Assembly (NCBI GenBank): GCA_023548195.1
Contig: JAJHZJ010000270.1
Coordinates: 992,001 to 1,056,000, forward strand
DNA: 64,000 nucleotides
Direction: 5' to 3'
From: Bettongia penicillata ogilbyi
Lineage: Eukaryota; Chordata; Mammalia; Diprotodontia; Potoroidae
Shown in pieces: positions 1-10,699 of the stretch. How positions within the stretch are numbered: position 1 is the stretch's first letter; each line of letters starts with the position of its first letter. A program made the position numbers and the translations under genes. The notes under the pieces are model-generated. The model was not told where the DNA came from and did not search any database. It worked only from the letters and a program-made list of their open reading frames with translations.

Positions 1-1464
1 TTTCTAGAAAAACAGAATGGCACCCAGAATGTTGGCTTGCTATGTGGTCAGTATGTTGAATTCCAGAGAAGGATGACACTGAACAGTCTGTCACAGTCTC
101 AGTGATGGAGTTGGAAGGGTCATCCAGGGCCATCAAGTCCTATCCTGACTTGAACATGAATTTCATCTAGAGCATGCCCAACCACTTTTCACGTATTTAG
201 GACCTCTGATGAAAGGTAACCCACTCTCTTCCAAGGCAATGTGCTAAGGCTTTTCAGCTAAGTACTGGACCTTGATTTAACCCCATCCTGTGTTGGTTTC
301 TGATTCTCATTACTGTGCCAGTTCTGTCCGGAGACATTTCAGTTGTTTATATGGCAGCACTGATGTCTGTCCATGTTTGTAACACAAAGCTCTGGAGTTC
401 TCCAGCCGTTTTCTTCAGTGTGTCTAACCATTCCACAGTAGGGCAAATTGCATCAGAAGTCTGAAAGCTCTTGATTTGAGGGATGGGAGCTTGGGAGAGG
501 AAGGACTTCAGAAAATCCTTTCCATGTCAGGGAGTTCACAGGTCAGGAGATGGATGGGCAGGCCATCTTCAAGCAAAGTGTTGAGGAGACAGTACAGTTC
601 TTTACCTGAGAGAAACATATTTGATTCAATTCAGTAAGCACTTAGGTGTTCATTCATTTAAGGGCACTTTCTGTAATAGCTTTCTAAGCTAGAACATCTA
701 AATCTGAATAATAAGGCCTAGATATTAGAGGAAAAAAAACCAGTCCGTGTCCTCAAGAGACTGGCTTTGTATAAATTGCTCTGTAATTAGTTGGTAGGGA
801 GTTATTATTTGCTTGTATGTGTACATGTTGCTCCATATATGCCCCCCCCCCCCAATATGTGTGCTTCTAGGAGGCAGGGATTATTTCCTGTTTGTCATTG
901 CAGCCTTGGTATCTGACATAGTGCTTAATGATATTTCCTAATTATTAATTAATGAATGATTACTAAGTAATTCATTGGGGTGGGGAGAACACTGGATTTC
1001 AAACTGGAGGACCCTGGGTCAAATTCTGCCTTTGATTTTTCTGGTTGTGTGACCTTTTGGGGCCTCCGTTTCGTCATTTGTAAAATGAGGGATTGGTTTG
1101 GATGACTTCTAAGGTTCCTTAAAACTCTAAATCTATGACCCTGTGTACCAGTGAGGATGTAGAAATCAACTTCCAAAGGCAGGAATGTATCACATTTTCC
1201 CTCTACTGGAATGTTATACTATTTGTGTCCTTGCCTTATTAAGGGTTTGTCGGGCTATTACTTGTTAACTGTACAGGGGGAAAAAGAAATAATGCCTTAA
1301 AGTGCACTTTCTCATTATTTTTGTTCCTATAGCCTGGTGTGTCCCCAAATGGCATATTGTTTTAATAAAAATGGATATCCTTGGAAAAGGAGCAAAAAGC
1401 CCAGAGGGGAATGGATTCTGAAGCAGGCTCCACTATACTTTTAACATCTTACAAGGATGTGACT

Positions 1465-1644
1465 GGGTAGCAGCTAGATGTCAAAGAGGAAAGAGTACTG
1501 GTCCTGAAGTCAGGAGAACCAGTGCCTCAGTTTCTTCATTTGTAAATGAGCTGGATAAGGTAAAAGCAAACCACTCCAGAATCTGCCAGGAGAACCCCCA
1601 GATGGGGTCACAGAGAGTTGGACACGGATGAAAAATGATGGAAC
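1465..1644 (+). repeat. MAR1-like marsupial SINE, internally deleted
   Basis: The head (AGCAGCTAGATG, then CTGAAGTCAGGAGAACC) passes straight to CCTCAGTTTCTTCATTTGTAAA, skipping the usual 'gtgaccctgggcaagtcac' middle. The copy ends in the diagnostic tail: AAACCACTCCAG, then GATGGGGTCACAGAGAGTTGG. This tail is typical of marsupial MAR1-type elements. Confidence 0.7.
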
Positions 1645-1929
1645 CCCAACAGAAAAGATATGACTTAGTTTCAAGCAGAAGAGATCATTAACTTGGTATA
1701 CTTGAACTCATTGTGCCCTCTAGAATGCCTTCAGTCTGTAGGATCATAGGTTAATTTGAAACACATGGGGGAAATGATTGGAATATTTTGTAGTGTTCAT
1801 TTTGTACCACTCTGCTCCGACCCACAAGAGGAGAAAAAGTCTTTATATCTCTCTAAGTGCTGAGGAAGCGGGGGAAAGGCTGGTCAAAAATGGAGGAAGA
1901 TTTCTATTTGCTGTTGTTCTAGAAAAGAC

Positions 1930-2250
1930 TTGAGAACCCCTTGGACAGCAAGGAGATCAAATCAGTCAATACTTGAAAAGATTAATTCAGACTACTCACT
2001 GGAAAGACACTCTAAAGCTGAAGCCTGCATATTTTGGCCACATAAAGAGAAAACATAACTCACTAGAAAGGACCCTGAGGAGAAAGGGGTGGTAGAGCAT
2101 GAGATGAGGGAATGGTATCATGGAAGCAACAGACATGAGCTTGGACAGATTTGGGGATATTGGTGGAAGATTCAAGGGCCTGATGTGCTATGATCCATGG
2201 GGTCACGAAGAGTCAGACATGACTGAAAGTATGAACGCCAACAAAAGCTT
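1930..2250 (+). repeat. RTE-clade LINE 3' fragment
   Basis: Translation around 2030 reads YFGHIKRKHNSLERTLRR. It is followed by a degenerate stretch and then, near 2136-2225, residues resembling 'DMSL...WGHEESDMTE'. This is the layout of the C-terminal end of RTE/BovB-type reverse transcriptases (YFGH..RR..SLEK...MDMSL...SRT.LSD). The copy has a stop soon after the first motif and is an inactive fragment. Marsupial genomes are known to carry RTE elements; the exact subfamily is not resolved. Confidence 0.65.
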
Positions 2251-2619
2251 TTTGAGAATTGAGAGGTAGGAATGGAAACGGGCTTCCTCATGCCAGATTG
2301 TGTGCTAACTCACAGGACATCTTTAAGGAGAGGCTGACTGCCATTCATTGAATTCCTTATTTCATCAGTTTATACAGTAAGCATTTACTAAGTGCTTTTT
2401 GTGTGCCAGGCAGTGAAGGTAGTAGAAAAAGCATGGGGAAGACCTCAGTTAATGCTCTGTTTCTGACTAATACTGTGTGGCTTTGAGAGAATCACCTAGT
2501 GTCTCAGTGGCCCAGAAGACTCTCTTAGCCTACTAGCTGCTTAATTGTACTGTCTGAGGGCGTTTCCTAAATCAATGAATCTTAGGTATGTTCCCCCCTC
2601 CAAAATGGCAGACACATCA

Positions 2620-2705
2620 TGAAGCCCTGAGCTCCTTGAAGTGAGTGACTTCTCTTTTAGTATCCCCACGCCATAGTAGATGCTTAATAAATATCATTGA
2701 CTGAC
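2620..2705 (+). repeat. L2 LINE 3' end
   Basis: The stretch 'GAGCTCCTTGAAG ... ATAGTAGATGCTTAATAAAT' is the conserved terminal part of L2 elements. Similar tails occur at 11600-11735, 34300-34405, 43375-43490, 60575-60675 and 61010-61070. Confidence 0.65.
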
Positions 2706-4204
2706 AACGACAGGGCCTGCCTGCAAGGAGCTTACATCCAGACTTATTGGGACATCAGAGATCCTTTCCAATTCTGAGTTTCTGTGATGTTGGCTGTCTC
2801 CCTGGTCTGTTTCTAGGTACCATTTCCCATAGAAGCACCTACATATCTTTGCCCTCAAAAAATAAAGAAAAGGAGAGTACTGTTTGAGAGACTGCACAGA
2901 GTCTTGCTAATTACAGGTTTATATATTGGAAAAGCATACTAATTAGACTGAATCTTTTTGGACTGGGGGAAGGAGATTTAGGAGAACTGCTCAGTGTCCA
3001 GCTGGTTCAGGGGTGTTAGTCCTACAGATTTCTGGGAGGCAAGATGTCCTCCCTGGTATGGGGTGGCCTGCCTTTTCCCAGAGCCCCTATCCTTGTCTCT
3101 CTTTCCTTGGAACTTAGGAGTCAGAGCCCAGTCCCTTGGGTTTGTTTCTGGTCTTGGTTCAACGTTGTGTTTTACGATCTTTTGTTTTGTCTCCCTGGAA
3201 GTCCTGGAGTAATTAGAAGCACGTTCCTTCTTGATTTTCCACTGTACTTCTACACCTCTTTGTTCACTTTCAGGGTAAGGTTGGTAGAAATTATTTGCTT
3301 GGGTCACTTAGTAACTGGATAATCCATTGCCTGTGCCCTGGTCAGTGAGACCAGTGGGTTGTACATTTCATGCCAGGCATCTGAACTCCAAACCCATTTT
3401 TTCTTCTTCTAGAATTGTCTCCGTTTTTTTTTTATTGTTTTTGTTTTTGTTTTTTTACTTTTCATCTAAGGAAGATGTTTCACTGCTTGTTTCTCAGCCA
3501 TGTATAATCTTGGACAAATCACATTACGTCCATCTGACCGTCCAGTCTCTCACCAGTAAAGTGAAGGAGCTAGATTGCATGGTCTTTGAGGTCCCTTTCC
3601 ACCATAGCTGGGTGATTCTGTGTGTGTGCTTGGTTGGTGACTGTCTAAAGTGAGGAGGGCTGGACCGGGTGGTCTCTGGTCTCTTCTTTGGTGCTGCATT
3701 TGTAATTCTCTAACAGAAACACTCCCTCTCACCCCACCCCACCCCCACCATCCCCTTTGCCTTTACCAAGCTTTCGCCTCCTCTTTCATGTTTGCTACTT
3801 CTTATCTGATGTGAGTTGGGAAACCAGAGACCAAACTTAGCAAAAACTGTGTGTGAAAGTTATTCTTGCTCTGAGTGAGGGCCCAAGATATCACAGGGCA
3901 CAACTCATGACTCCAATCCCCAGTTTGGTGGGTGCCACAGGCTCAGGGCAGCACCGAGAGTTTGGAGCTTTGGCGGGAAGCAGCTGGAGGCGGTGCACAG
4001 AGCTCTGGATGTGGAGTCCAGGAGGCCTGGGTTTGAATTCTGACTGCTCCTGACTCTCTGTGTGGCCTGGAGCAGATTGCTCCTCCATTCTGGGCCTGGC
4101 TTCTCCTCTGCAGAACGAGGGGAATGGGTGAGATTTATCACCGAGTTCTACACCTTAGATTGTGGCGAGTTGGTCAAGTCAGGTCTTGAATTGCTTGGGA
4201 CTTG

Positions 4205-4471
4205 AGTAGTGACCAGAGTCCAGATTGGGTGTCTGGGAGACTTGAGTTCAAATCCCACCTAAGACACCTACTAGCCATGTGGCCTTGCGCAGCCTTTCTC
4301 AGCCTCAATTTCCTTATCTTAAAAATGGAGATGATAACTGTGTGGATGATGGTCTCATGTATATATGGGTGTGATGACCTCACAGGGTTGTTTAGGTTTC
4401 AGGTGATGTTAAAGTATGTAAAGTGCTTTGTAAATCTTAAGTTTGGTATATAAATGTCATTTGTCATTATT
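4205..4471 (+). repeat. near-complete tRNA-derived SINE (THER/MIR-like)
   Basis: The copy has all the usual blocks: a B-box-like GAGTTCAAATCCCACC, the 'acctactagccatgtggcc' block, CTTATCTTAAAAATGGAG, the 'cctcacagggttgtttaggt' block and the 'aaagtgctttgtaaatctta' end with a TATAAATGTCATT tail. It is a useful reference copy for the many partial ones in the window. Confidence 0.75.
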
Positions 4472-5589
4472 TTCCTCCCCCTGCTTCTTGCAGGCTGCCT
4501 GGTCCGGGCATGACTGGGACAGTGAGCAGTAGATTGGGGTCAGGGCAGGCCTGGGTAGAACTGATTAGACAAGCCTGCCCTTGACTGTCCTCAATGGGTA
4601 CATCAGGCCATGGGCACATTCGTTTTATTCATTCAGTCATTCTCTATTTATTGAGGACTTACTCTTGTGCCATGCCCTGGGGATCCAGAGACCAACATGA
4701 AATCACCCTTGCCCTCCAGAAGAGATTGAATGTTGCCCAGTCTGTCTCTTCAGGGCTGTGAAGGTTTACAAAGTGCCTTTGACATAGCTACCCTAGTGGT
4801 TCAGTGATGGTTCCTCCCATTTTACAATCAAGACAGTTAAGACTGAGAGGGTTCAGAGCTTTGTTGGAAGCCATGCAGCCTCAAACCTGGGTCTTCCAGC
4901 TCCCTGCACCCTACTTACAGCCTTGGTTCAGTCCCATGTTGGCCTTTCCTTTTTCTTTGCCTCATATGCTTCTGTAAAATGAAGGTGTCATCCTGGAGGG
5001 GACCCCTAAGGGCTGTCCTGGCTTAGAAAATCCTTTTTGGATTCCTGGATTTACCCGAATGAAATCAGGGCAGGTCTTAGTTTGAGGTACCTACTGGTCA
5101 CTGGAGGGTTTCCTTTCCAGGGGTTCATGTCACCACTTCTGATAGTTTTCTCTCCTTTCTCCCAGACAAGGGTGAAGTTCCCTCTGGGAAAAAACAGTGG
5201 GGCTATGGGGAAGAAGCCTTGGAGAGATTCCCTTCTTTCAGGATGGGAACCGTGGGAAAGGGAGTCACAGGCCTCTCCTTGAACTCAGTCTTGAGTTCTC
5301 AAGATTCCACTCGTGGCACATGCCTGCCTAGCATTCCCTGGCCCGGGCAAGCTCCCATTCCAGATGAGCTGTCCCTTCCTTCCCGTGTGTACTCAGACTG
5401 CCTCGAGTGGAAGCCTGGCTTCTGAGGGAGACTTGATGGAGGAGCACCCTGGGCATGTTTCTCCTGTGAATAATTGTTTCAGGTCCAAGTCCCAGGTCAA
5501 CACCTGAGCCTTTGCTTGGTCTTGTCCACCCCCCCCATCACTGTCCATGTGCTTGGGAGTGCAGGCCTTTCCTAACACCCTCGATTTAA

Positions 5590-5910
5590 GATCCCAATAA
5601 AGGTTGTTAATAGTCTGTAATGACTCAGGAATTAGCTTTACAAGCGAAAGAGTGAAGAGAGGAAATGAAATATATCTCTTCTTAACTCCATACTGGCCAA
5701 GCTGAAGCAGCTTAAAACGCCAGGGGCATTAGCAGGAGAATTATGTTTTCGTTTTAAAGAATGGGGATTAACATTGGGATTGTTCTTGCAAACTCAAAAA
5801 GATGAGAGTCCTGTCACTTCTCCGTCCCCCTCTGACTTCCATGAGCATCCCCCTGCCGTGTATCCTCGGGCAGCCGGAAGACGTACAGGAAGTTGTGCAA
5901 GAGATGCTGC
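5590..5910 (+). promoter_or_regulatory. non-repeat stretch with TF-like motifs (weak)
   Basis: No repeat is recognised here. It contains an AP-1 heptamer TGACTCA (5621-5627), an ETS-type CCGGAAG (5874-5880) and a C/EBP-like TTGTGCAA (5893-5900), about 2.1-2.4 kb upstream of the first resolved exon. Such motifs are common by chance, so this is a candidate only. No transcription start is visible. Confidence 0.15.
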
Positions 5911-6008
5911 TGTTTCTTTCTTTTTCTTTTTTAATAATTCTCGGAAAAGCTATTCCCTTTTCTTCTCAGTGTTAGATCTGTAGATGCAAGATCCATCACA
6001 GGCAGACT

Positions 6009-6080
6009 CCTCGGACACTCTGTGGCCGGGCTCAGCTTCGGCCTACTTGGACACTCTGTGGCCAGGCTCAGCATCGCCCT
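6009..6080 (+). repeat. 36-bp tandem duplication
   Basis: Two adjacent 36-base units (6009-6044 and 6045-6080) differ at about five positions. Both carry GGACACTCTGTGGCC followed by GGCTCAGC. The unit is unlike the SINEs around it and does not continue into a longer array. Confidence 0.8.
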
Positions 6081-6469
6081 TTCTTACACTATTTATTCAG
6101 AGCTACCACACACACTTCATTTGACTCCAGAGGAAGGATTCTCAGTCTGCCATTTGTAAACTTAAAAAAAAGTTGATAACTGTATTTCAGTATAATTAGT
6201 GTCTTTTGCAGTCCTACGTATTTTATTGCACGTATTTAAAATGTATTAAAATGTATTTACTAGGAGCAGGGGTCCGCAGGCTTCACTGAATGGCCCCAGA
6301 GGTCCAGGACACAAAAAAAGGAGAATATGGAGCTTCCAAAACCTCAGACCCTTTTCTTAAGAGATAGTTTGGCGTGTGGCACTTTAATGTTTGTGAATCA
6401 ATGTATATGTAAATTACATATTATTATATTAATATGATATGTTAATTTAATATATAATACAAATAATAT

Positions 6470-6662
6470 ATTATATTTCATTTGATCCTCTTGACCACCC
6501 TATGAGACAGGTGCTGTTTAGCAGATGAGGAAACTGAAGCAAAAAGACTTTAAGTGACTTTCCCAAGGTCACACAGCTAACAAGTGTTGATGGCTGGATT
6601 TGAACTCAGGTCTTGCTGACTTCAGGTCCAGAGGTCTATCCACTACTACACCTAGCTGCTTA
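6470..6662 (+). repeat. MIR-type SINE
   Basis: The core is present in order: 'gatgaggaaactgaagc', 'cccaaggtcacacagctaac', 'ggatttgaactcagg', then 'gtctatccactactacacc'. A second, tRNA-type SINE (6670-6990) follows directly. Confidence 0.75.
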
Positions 6663-7996
6663 ACTATGTCGTGGATAGAGTGCTGGACTTGAGAGTTAGA
6701 AAGAAATGGGTTCAGATCCCATGTCTGATACTTACTAGGCATGTGGCCAAAAATGAGCCATGGAATCTCTCTTGATCCCAGTTCCTCATCTGAAAATGAT
6801 AGGGTTTGGGGCAGATGGCTTTTAAGGTCTCTTTTCTAAATCTGTGATCCTCTGATTTGGGTAAATCTCAGTTTCCTTATAAAAGGGAATTCTTTAAAAT
6901 GGTAACTTTCATAGAGTTCTTGTCAGACTGAAATTAAATAATATCGATGAAGGTACTGTATGAATTTAAGTTTCTCTATTATAATTATTATTCTGTATTA
7001 TTTGTTGGTATAGAGAAATCAGGAAGACCTGAGTTCACATGCCATCTCAGACCCATCCTGGCACATAGCTGCTTGGTGGAACAGGCAGCTCCCTAAACTA
7101 AATGGTGCAGAGAAGCTGTCGACCTTGCATTGGTAGAGGGCATTTCCTCTTCTGGGAATTCCCGTCACCCGTCCAGTCTCTTTTCCTGGCCCTCATGTAT
7201 ATTAAGTCCTCAGAGAGGTGCAAGATCACAACGTTAGCATTAGGCAGTGTAGTGGGAGGAGCCCTGGATTCAGAGTCTGAGGACTTGGGTTCAGGACTCG
7301 GCCCACTATCTGTGTGACTGGCCGAGTTATTTAAATCCTCGAGCCTTGGGATCCTCACGTGTAAATGATCATTTATTAACGATGCAGAAATCTGTGATCC
7401 CATTTGGCCCCCATGTATCACCTGAGGTCTCTTCTTACTGGTGAGTCTGTAAGCTCCTTGAGGGTAAGGATGGTTAGTGTGTTTCTTTGCTGGCTCTGGC
7501 TCCCAAGATTCTGTGCCAGGCCTTCTCTTTGAAGGAGCGTGTTCACAGTCAGGTGTTGGGTGGTGGCAGGCTCTTTGTTCACTGGGTGATACTATCTGGT
7601 CTGTATTTTTACACCTTACTTCAACAAATGCAACTCAGCAAATATTTATTAAGTCCCTGCTCTGTATCAAGCTGGGGAGTAAAAGATAGACATTAAATAG
7701 TTCATGCCCTCGGTTGGCTTCCTTCCTCCTCTTGGGGGGTGGCATGCATCTAGTTCCTGCCTGGTGGCCCAGTGGTTCCCAGCTGTTCTCCCTCCGTTTT
7801 TCAGAGGTAGCAGAATGACCACAGCTGGTGGAGCCAGGTGCTGGTGAGGGATGGTAGTAAATGTGTGGGAGCCATCGAATCTCAGTCCAGCAGCTGTTCT
7901 CAGGATTCATCGGCTGGAAAGCCCCAGCTAGTTTCCTGTAAGACATGGTTTGCTCAGCCCAGGACTTGTAAATGAAATCTTGCCCTTTCCTTGCAG

Positions 7997-8137
7997 GCAT
8001 CTGCTGAACCAGCAGCTTTGAGGAAAGAGCGAGGGTCACCATGGGGTGGTGGCTCCGGGCAGCAGATGACCCTTTCAGGTCAGAACCCAAAGGACTTTGA
8101 GAGGAGAAGAGGAGGAGCTGCCCTTTCACCTGAACCT
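7997..8137 (+). other. PRR5L: PRR5L 5' untranslated part of first coding exon
   Basis: A pyrimidine-rich acceptor (CCCTTTCCTTGCAG, ending 7996) precedes 141 nt of leader ahead of the ATG at 8138. The acceptor implies at least one further upstream leader exon, which I could not find. The leader contains a short ORF starting at 8041 and an in-frame ATG at 8066. The whole leader is open in the PRR5L frame, 47 codons, so an upstream exon joined in the right phase could extend the protein. The exact 5' boundary is inferred from the splice signal, not from a transcript. Confidence 0.75.
8041..8100 (+). promoter_or_regulatory. upstream ORF with strong Kozak context
   Basis: A 19-codon ORF (MGWWLRAADDPFRSEPKGL, stop TGA at 8098-8100) lies wholly in the PRR5L leader, in a different frame from the main ORF. 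Its ATG is preceded by GTCACC and followed by G, close to the optimal Kozak context. The PRR5L ATG 37 nt after the uORF stop is in poor context. Scanning ribosomes would be expected to translate the uORF first and reinitiate at 8138 or at Met18 (8189). This is an inference from context only. Confidence 0.45.
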
Positions 8138-8307
8138 ATGACCCGAGGCTCTGCTCCCACCCTGTACCTGCCCATCGAGTTCCACAAGATGGGCTCCTTC
8201 CGAAGGCCGAGGCCTCGCTTCATGAGCTCTCCTGTATTGAGTGACCTGCCCCGCTTCCAGGCTGCCCGCCAGGCCATGCACCTCAGTTCCAATTCAGCCT
8301 GGAACAG
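8138..8307 (+). CDS. PRR5L: PRR5L coding exon 1, residues 1-56 plus 2 nt
   Basis: This is the first coding exon. The start at 8138 gives MTRG followed by a short proline-containing stretch, matching the known PRR5L start. Residues 18-40 (MGSFRRPRPRFMSSPVLSDL and onward) form the basic, Ser/Pro-rich N-terminal block typical of PRR5L, and the exon ends in ...SAWN. The final AG joins C at 10056 to make Ser57 (phase 2). The donor at 8308 is GTGAAA. The start ATG has a weak context (C at -3, A at +4), whereas Met18 at 8189 has A at -3 and G at +4. Compared with the human protein as I remember it, there is a roughly two-residue insertion near position 9. The reading frame stays open upstream to the exon boundary, so an N-terminally extended form cannot be excluded. 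Confidence 0.96.
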
Positions 8308-10055
8308 GTGAAAGAGGGAACTGAAGTGGTGGGGGAGCCTTTGGGAAGGGGTCTTCTGCTTTCCCCTGCATTGCTGGGAAAAGGCAGCGAAATTTCCGCA
8401 CTTGAGCTGAGTGGGCAAAGCTGAGGAAGGGAACTTGCTGCTAGTTTCAGGGTCTGTCTCTGTGTTCCTGGGACCCAGAAGCGGGCCTGGCACCAGTGAG
8501 GGTTTGTTGATAGCTGATTGCTACTTCAAACTGTGTGCTTTCCTAAAGACCCTAACGGGGGCATAAATATGGGCTTCTTGGGGGAAGAAAAGAACCCAGA
8601 CATACTCAACCTTGGTCCATTTTTTCTTGGAGAACAGCAAGGTCATTGGAACCCTGGCTGTCCTATTTTCCTCTATGCTAACCTTGGGCAGAATCCCTTC
8701 AGCTCCCTCTGCCTCTGTTTCCTTATATCTAAAGTGAGGGAGCTTCCTAAACTTAAATCTGCAAAGGCCCAAAGAGGCCACTGAGTCCCACAGTCCTTCT
8801 TTAAAAAGGGGAGAAAACCAAGGGTCTATGATTTGCTCAGGGTCTCCCAAGGAGGAAATGTCCAAGGCAGAATTGGAACCTAGGCTTTCCTGAAGACTCC
8901 AAGGCCAGAATCCCACGTCCTAGGCCAAGCTGCCTCTTACTTCTGTTGGTTTTTTGTGTTTTGGACCAGACTTATGATTCTGTAGGTGTAGGGAGCTCCC
9001 AGTGTGCCAAGGCAGTTTAGGCCCTTGCTTGACATCTTTGAATGGATTAGAGTGGTCTGGGCCATTGAGACTTGCAGAATTAATTCAGGTTAACAGGTAT
9101 TTATCAAGGACCTGGACACTAGTGAGACAAAGACAAGATGGCAGCCAAGACCTGCCTTCCAGAAGGTGATCTGGGAGGTCCCTTTATCCTCAAAGGTCTA
9201 TGATTTTGTGGCCTGTGAGTCACCATAGAGAAGTCCCCTCATCTTCTGTGTCCCACGTTCCTCATCCTTGTCCTACCTGTCTTCCAGGGGATGTGTGAGG
9301 ACAGTGCCTTATTAGTCTTAAAGTGTCATGGGAGTGGGGGCTCTGGGCCCTGGTTATCACAGGCTTTAGGACTAGAAAGTACCCTAGAGACCATCTGGTG
9401 TTCACTTTATAGAGGAGGGAACATAAGCCCACAGAAGGAAGGGAGCTCTCTCCCTGGGCTGTCATAGGAGGAGTATGGTGATAATGGGAATTCACACTGT
9501 TTCAGGAGTGGGAGAGCTTGGGAGAGCTATCTGAGCCCCTTTTGATCCTAACTTTAGAGTCAGAAGGAGCCTACCCCCTTCATTTTACAGATGAGGAAAC
9601 TGAGGCTTGGAGCACTGGAGTCTCTCTCCCTCCTTTGATCCTGGCTGTGCCCTCTATGACCATGGGCATACTGTCTCACCCTCCAGGCCTTGGTCTCATG
9701 ATTTGTAAAATGAGGGGGTTGGACTGGACAGACTTGGGGGGTCCATCGTGCTTCTCAGTCCAAGATCTCCTGGGAAGAATGAGGGAAGGAAGAAAGGACT
9801 TGGAGACGAGAAGACCTGGGTTCAGATCCCACCTCACACATTCCCTGTGTGCCTCAGTTTCCTTGTCTCCAAAATAAGATCCCAGGCCAGTAGGGGTGGT
9901 TTGAGTTCTGACCCTTCTACCCCTTTGGCCTTGAGTTGGTGCCATGAGGTCAAGCACTTGGGGGCAGGGCACGGTAGGTGGGGAAGGGAGAGAGTAGGGA
10001 GATCTTTTGGGTTGTTGTCGTTTTATTGAGATGACCTCTTGTCTTTCCCGGGCAG
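8308..10055 (+). other. PRR5L: PRR5L intron 1
   Basis: The donor is GTGAAAG and the acceptor TTTCCCGGGCAG; the branch point was not assigned. The contents are fragments of MIR-type and tRNA-type SINEs (about 8640-8745, 8755-8935, 9340-9500, 9560-9870). Nothing else coding is seen, and the antisense ORFs here are chance. Confidence 0.85.
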
Positions 10056-10136
10056 CGTCCAGACTGCGGTGATCAACGTGTTCAAAGGAGGAGGGCTGCA
10101 GAACAATGAACTGTTCCTGCTGAATGAAAACATCAG
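10056..10136 (+). CDS. PRR5L: PRR5L coding exon 2, residues 57-84
   Basis: The exon lies between TTTCCCGGGCAG and the donor GTATGA. The first base completes Ser57. Residues 58-83 begin VQTAVINVFKGGGLQ and end in LLNENI, the opening of the HbrB-like domain shared by PRR5 and PRR5L; the final AG starts Arg84. It is 81 nt long with phase 2 at both ends, so skipping it would remove 27 residues without shifting the frame. The family identity is clear. The NNELFLLNENI segment differs slightly from human PRR5L as I recall it, which is ordinary divergence. Confidence 0.96.
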
Positions 10137-10315
10137 GTATGATACCAGCACTGACTTCTGTGAGCCTGAACTGGAAAGTGGGGAAGGTTCCCAATGAGGA
10201 GTTCTCTGAGAAGTCCTGGATTCAAATCCCAGCTCAGATCCTTACTAGCTTGGAGTGTGTGTGGGGGGGTGACCTGGTGTAATGCCATTTGGGTTTGAGT
10301 TGGGGCTCTGCTGCT

Positions 10316-10430
10316 TGGCATATGTATCAGTATATATGTGTGTATGTGTTTATCTATGTACATGTATGTGTATATTACATCTGTTTGTATATACATATGC
10401 ACGTATGTTTATATGTTTCTACATGCATAG
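10316..10430. repeat. TG/TA-rich simple repeat
   Basis: A stretch of alternating TATATGTGTGTATG-type purine-pyrimidine sequence, degenerate, about 180 bases after the second coding exon. Confidence 0.7.
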
Positions 10431-10699
10431 AAACAGACTATAAACTATAAAACCCTGTAGGATTTTGACTTTTCAGCACCCAATCTGTGCTGTGCCACAC
10501 TGTGGCCTTTTCAGGACCAACAGGTCCTGAAATCCTCAAAGGCCGCTCATTGTGATGCCTAGTCAGAGTGCTGGCCTTGAAGAGCGACTGGTTGGGGTCG
10601 CCACGTTGAAGTGGCCATCGCTGTCCCTTGGATGTATTTTTTTTACCTGCTTTCCTGCAGGTGATCAAAACCGAAATTGGGATTGGAAAGAGCAATGAG

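Larger units (their letters stand above)
1..7996. other. upstream / 5' intronic region without recognised exon
   Basis: I found no coding exon, CpG island or clear promoter here. It contains SINE copies near 970-1142, 3470-3650, 3990-4135, 4205-4471, 6670-6990 and 7240-7400, MIR-like pieces near 4745-4930 and 6470-6662, an L2 tail at 2620-2705, a C12 run at 842-853 and an AT-rich patch near 6415-6475. The stretches 2940-3330, 5590-5910 and 7700-7990 are not recognisably repetitive. Because the 7997 exon begins at a splice acceptor, at least part of this region is probably the intron following an unseen leader exon. Confidence 0.5.

Noticed and set aside
7635..8129. A 164-codon minus-strand ORF over the first coding exon
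   Set aside because: It is antisense to the PRR5L leader, shows no domain resemblance and overlaps repeat sequence.
7997..8307. PRR5 (Protor-1) as the gene identity
   Set aside because: The N-terminal block, the exon-6 opening GQELTIRQ and the exon-7 opening SVHEPTGPSEG fit PRR5L and not PRR5.
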